Of a stretch of DNA of 14,989 nucleotides, positions 13,347 through 14,989 are shown piece by piece (positions within the stretch are counted from its first letter, which is position 1; every line of letters starts with the position of its first letter). The DNA is taken from the NCBI GenBank assembly GCA_903868295.1, contig CAIPUQ010000484.1:1-14989 (forward strand), in the 5' to 3' direction. Made by a program: the position numbers and the translations under genes. This DNA is from an uncultured Roseiflexaceae bacterium. Its GTDB lineage: Bacteria; Chloroflexota; Chloroflexia; Chloroflexales; Roseiflexaceae. The notes beneath the pieces were generated by a model, which was given only the letters and a program-made list of their open reading frames with translations, searched no databases and had not been told where the DNA came from.

Positions 13347-14989
13347 ATGCCGAAACCACGACTCACTATTGACGGCGTCACGTATCGCGATTTGAACGGC
13401 AACGGCCGACTCGATGTATACGAAGACCCTCGTCAGCCGCTCGAGGCGCGTGTCTCTGACCTGTTGGGACAGATGACATTGGCCGAGAAGGCGGGGTTGA
13501 TGTTCCACAACTTTACGTTTATGACCGAAGAAGGGACCATCCTCGAAGGCCAGAGCCCATGGGGAGCGCCGTATTCGACTGCTGACAGTGTCTTTGCCAA
13601 GCACATTGTGCACGAGGCTCTGGGCAACATGGTCGCCCCTGCCCAGATGATTGCCTGGCACAATGTGATGCAGACGCGTGCCGAAGAGACGCGTTTGGGC
13701 ATACCGATGACGTTTTCGAGCGATCCGTGCCATGGTGCGGGGCATCGGGATTTGAACAATAACGCCAACAATCATTTTTCTGCGTGGCCACAACCGATTG
13801 GCTTGGGCGCCATTGATGACCCCGCATTGACGCAGCAATTCGGTGACATCGCGCGCCAAGAGTATCGCGCGGTGGGCATCCATATGGCGTTGCATCCCCA
13901 GTGTGATTTGGCGACCGAGCCGCGCTGGGCGCGCATCGTGAGTACGTTCGGCGAGGATGCACAGGCATCGGCGCAGCAGACCGCAGCGTATGTGCGGGGA
14001 TTCCAGGGGGAGCAGATTGGGGCACACAGCGTGCTGTGTATGACCAAGCACTTTCCCGGTGGCGGGCCACAGATGAACGGCGACGATGCACACTTCCACT
14101 ACGGGCGTGAGCAGGTCTACCCGGGGGACAAGTTTGATTACCACTTGGTTCCGTTCGAAGCAGCCTTCGGGGCAGGGACTGCGCAGATCATGCCGTACTA
14201 CGGGATGCCGATGGCGACTGCGCACGAGGAAGTGGGATTTGCGTTCAACAAAAGCGTCATCACGGGGTTGTTGCGTGAGAAATACGGCTTCGATGGGGTG
14301 GTCTGCACCGACTGGGGCTTGATTACGGATGCACACGTACCGGGCGGCACCTTCTGGGCACGGGCTTGGGGGGTCGAACACCTGAGTCGGCTCGAGCGGG
14401 TTAAAAAAGTCCTCGAGGCTGGTTGTGACATGTTTGGTGGCGAAGAGTGCCCAGAGCTCATCATCGAATTGGTGGAGTCGGGCCAGATAGCCATGGAGCG
14501 CATAGATGTGTCGTGCCGACGGATCCTGCGTGACAAGTTCCGCCAGGGGCTTTTTGATAATCCGTTCATTGATTCGGCTACTGCGCTGGCAGTGGTCGGC
14601 AACGCGGCGTTCCGGGCTGCCGGTGCTGTCGCCCAACGGCGCGCGATTGTGCCGTTGCACAACGACCGTGGGTTATTGCCGGTGCGCACACGTGCGCGCG
14701 TGTATGTCGAGGGGATGGATGCGTCGGTAGTGGCACAGTATGCGGATATAGTAACGACCCCGGCCGCGGCGGATATGGCGTTGGTTCGCATCAGTACGCC
14801 GTTCTATGCGCGGGAGGGGGGGATTTTTCTCGAGAATATGATCCACTCCGGTGATTTGACGTTTACCCCTGAGGCACTCGCGCCGATTCTGCAGCTGTGT
14901 GCGGCGGTCCCGACCATTGTCGACATCTATTTGGATCGGCCGGCGGTCATCCCCGAGATCCGGGCGGCCGCGGCTGCGCTGCTGGGCAA
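13347..14989 (+). CDS. Glycoside hydrolase family 3 (beta-glucosidase/beta-xylosidase-like), 3' truncated by the window
   Basis: The frame is open for 547 codons to the window edge; relatives usually have about 600-800 residues. A 12-residue EF-hand-like loop (D15-x-N17-x-N19-G20-x-L22-D23-x2-E26) leads into the GH3 start VSDLLGQMTLAEKAGLMF (36-53). The (beta/alpha)8 barrel carries substrate-site residues D126 (SSDPCHGAGH), R196 in the EPRWARIVSTFGED segment, K234-H235 (TKHFPGGG) and the nucleophile D322 in VVCTDWG. The second, alpha/beta sandwich domain begins near 415 and carries the variable acid/base region. No signal peptide is visible, so the enzyme is predicted to be cytoplasmic and to act on imported glycosides. 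AGGAAGG lies 7 nt before the ATG. Sugar specificity (glucose, xylose or other) cannot be assigned, and the GH3 C-terminal end is not visible. Confidence 0.94.
   Translation, partial: MPKPRLTIDGVTYRDLNGNGRLDVYEDPRQPLEARVSDLLGQMTLAEKAGLMFHNFTFMTEEGTILEGQSPWGAPYSTADSVFAKHIVHEALGNMVAPAQMIAWHNVMQTRAEETRLGIPMTFSSDPCHGAGHRDLNNNANNHFSAWPQPIGLGAIDDPALTQQFGDIARQEYRAVGIHMALHPQCDLATEPRWARIVSTFGEDAQASAQQTAAYVRGFQGEQIGAHSVLCMTKHFPGGGPQMNGDDAHFHYGREQVYPGDKFDYHLVPFEAAFGAGTAQIMPYYGMPMATAHEEVGFAFNKSVITGLLREKYGFDGVVCTDWGLITDAHVPGGTFWARAWGVEHLSRLERVKKVLEAGCDMFGGEECPELIIELVESGQIAMERIDVSCRRILRDKFRQGLFDNPFIDSATALAVVGNAAFRAAGAVAQRRAIVPLHNDRGLLPVRTRARVYVEGMDASVVAQYADIVTTPAAADMALVRISTPFYAREGGIFLENMIHSGDLTFTPEALAPILQLCAAVPTIVDIYLDRPAVIPEIRAAAAALLG

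Noticed and set aside
12963..14660. 565-residue open frame antisense to the GH3 and P450 genes
   Set aside because: It has no recognisable motif or ribosome site, and the opposite frame has all GH3 catalytic residues. Long antisense frames are common in GC-rich codon-biased genes.
1..14989. Search for CRISPR arrays, insertion sequences, phage or toxin-antitoxin genes
   Set aside because: No spaced repeat array, transposase motif, terminal inverted repeat or typical small toxin pair was seen; intergenic gaps are too short to hide them.

Overview
The window holds eleven protein-coding genes, packed tightly on both strands; the first and last run off the ends. Base composition is moderately GC-rich, TTG is a favoured leucine codon, and several genes appear to be leaderless. 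A NarL-type two-component pair with a MacB-type exporter, a RecB-like nuclease/SF1 helicase fusion and an intracellular GH3 enzyme would suit a Chloroflexota (Chloroflexia-like) bacterium. This is a tentative inference from gene content: there is no rRNA or other phylogenetic marker here. I saw no tRNA, rRNA, CRISPR array, insertion sequence or phage gene.

Layout. Positions 1-425 (+) hold the C-terminal part of a YggS-type PLP protein. It converges, with overlapping stop codons, on a minus-strand string. In transcription order that string is histidine kinase (4022-2649), NarL/LuxR response regulator (2652-2014), DUF318/ArsP-type permease (1980-1102) and TIGR03943/DUF1980 membrane protein (1111-422). 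Kinase and regulator overlap by ATGA; permease and TIGR03943 protein overlap by 10 bp. A good -10 box lies just upstream of the permease, so the last two genes can also be transcribed on their own. Divergent from the kinase, across a 130-bp region with two clear inverted repeats, is a three-gene efflux operon (4152-7808, +): HlyD/MacA-like adaptor, MacB-type ATPase and MacB-type permease. The simplest reading is a sensor-regulator pair controlling an adjacent exporter, as in many antibiotic or envelope-stress modules. The operon ends at a strong bidirectional hairpin terminator.

The minus strand then carries a very large (1344 aa) gene for a RecB-like nuclease with an apparent iron-sulfur cluster fused to a UPF1/DNA2-like superfamily 1 helicase (12026-7992). 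A 75-bp spacer separates it from a divergent pair on the plus strand: a cytochrome P450 (12102-13331) and a GH3 glycoside hydrolase (13347 to the window end), 15 bp apart and probably cotranscribed.

The most interesting signals are in regulation. Three minus-strand -10 boxes sit exactly 6 nt upstream of an ATG, the geometry expected of leaderless mRNAs. One of them (helicase) would start at an 8-codon mini-ORF that ends in an ATGA overlap with the helicase start. At both divergent junctions the -10 boxes of the two strands overlap, as in bidirectional promoters. None of the protein families is new, and I found no convincing undescribed multi-gene system; the P450-GH3 pairing and the mini-ORF are the least conventional elements.
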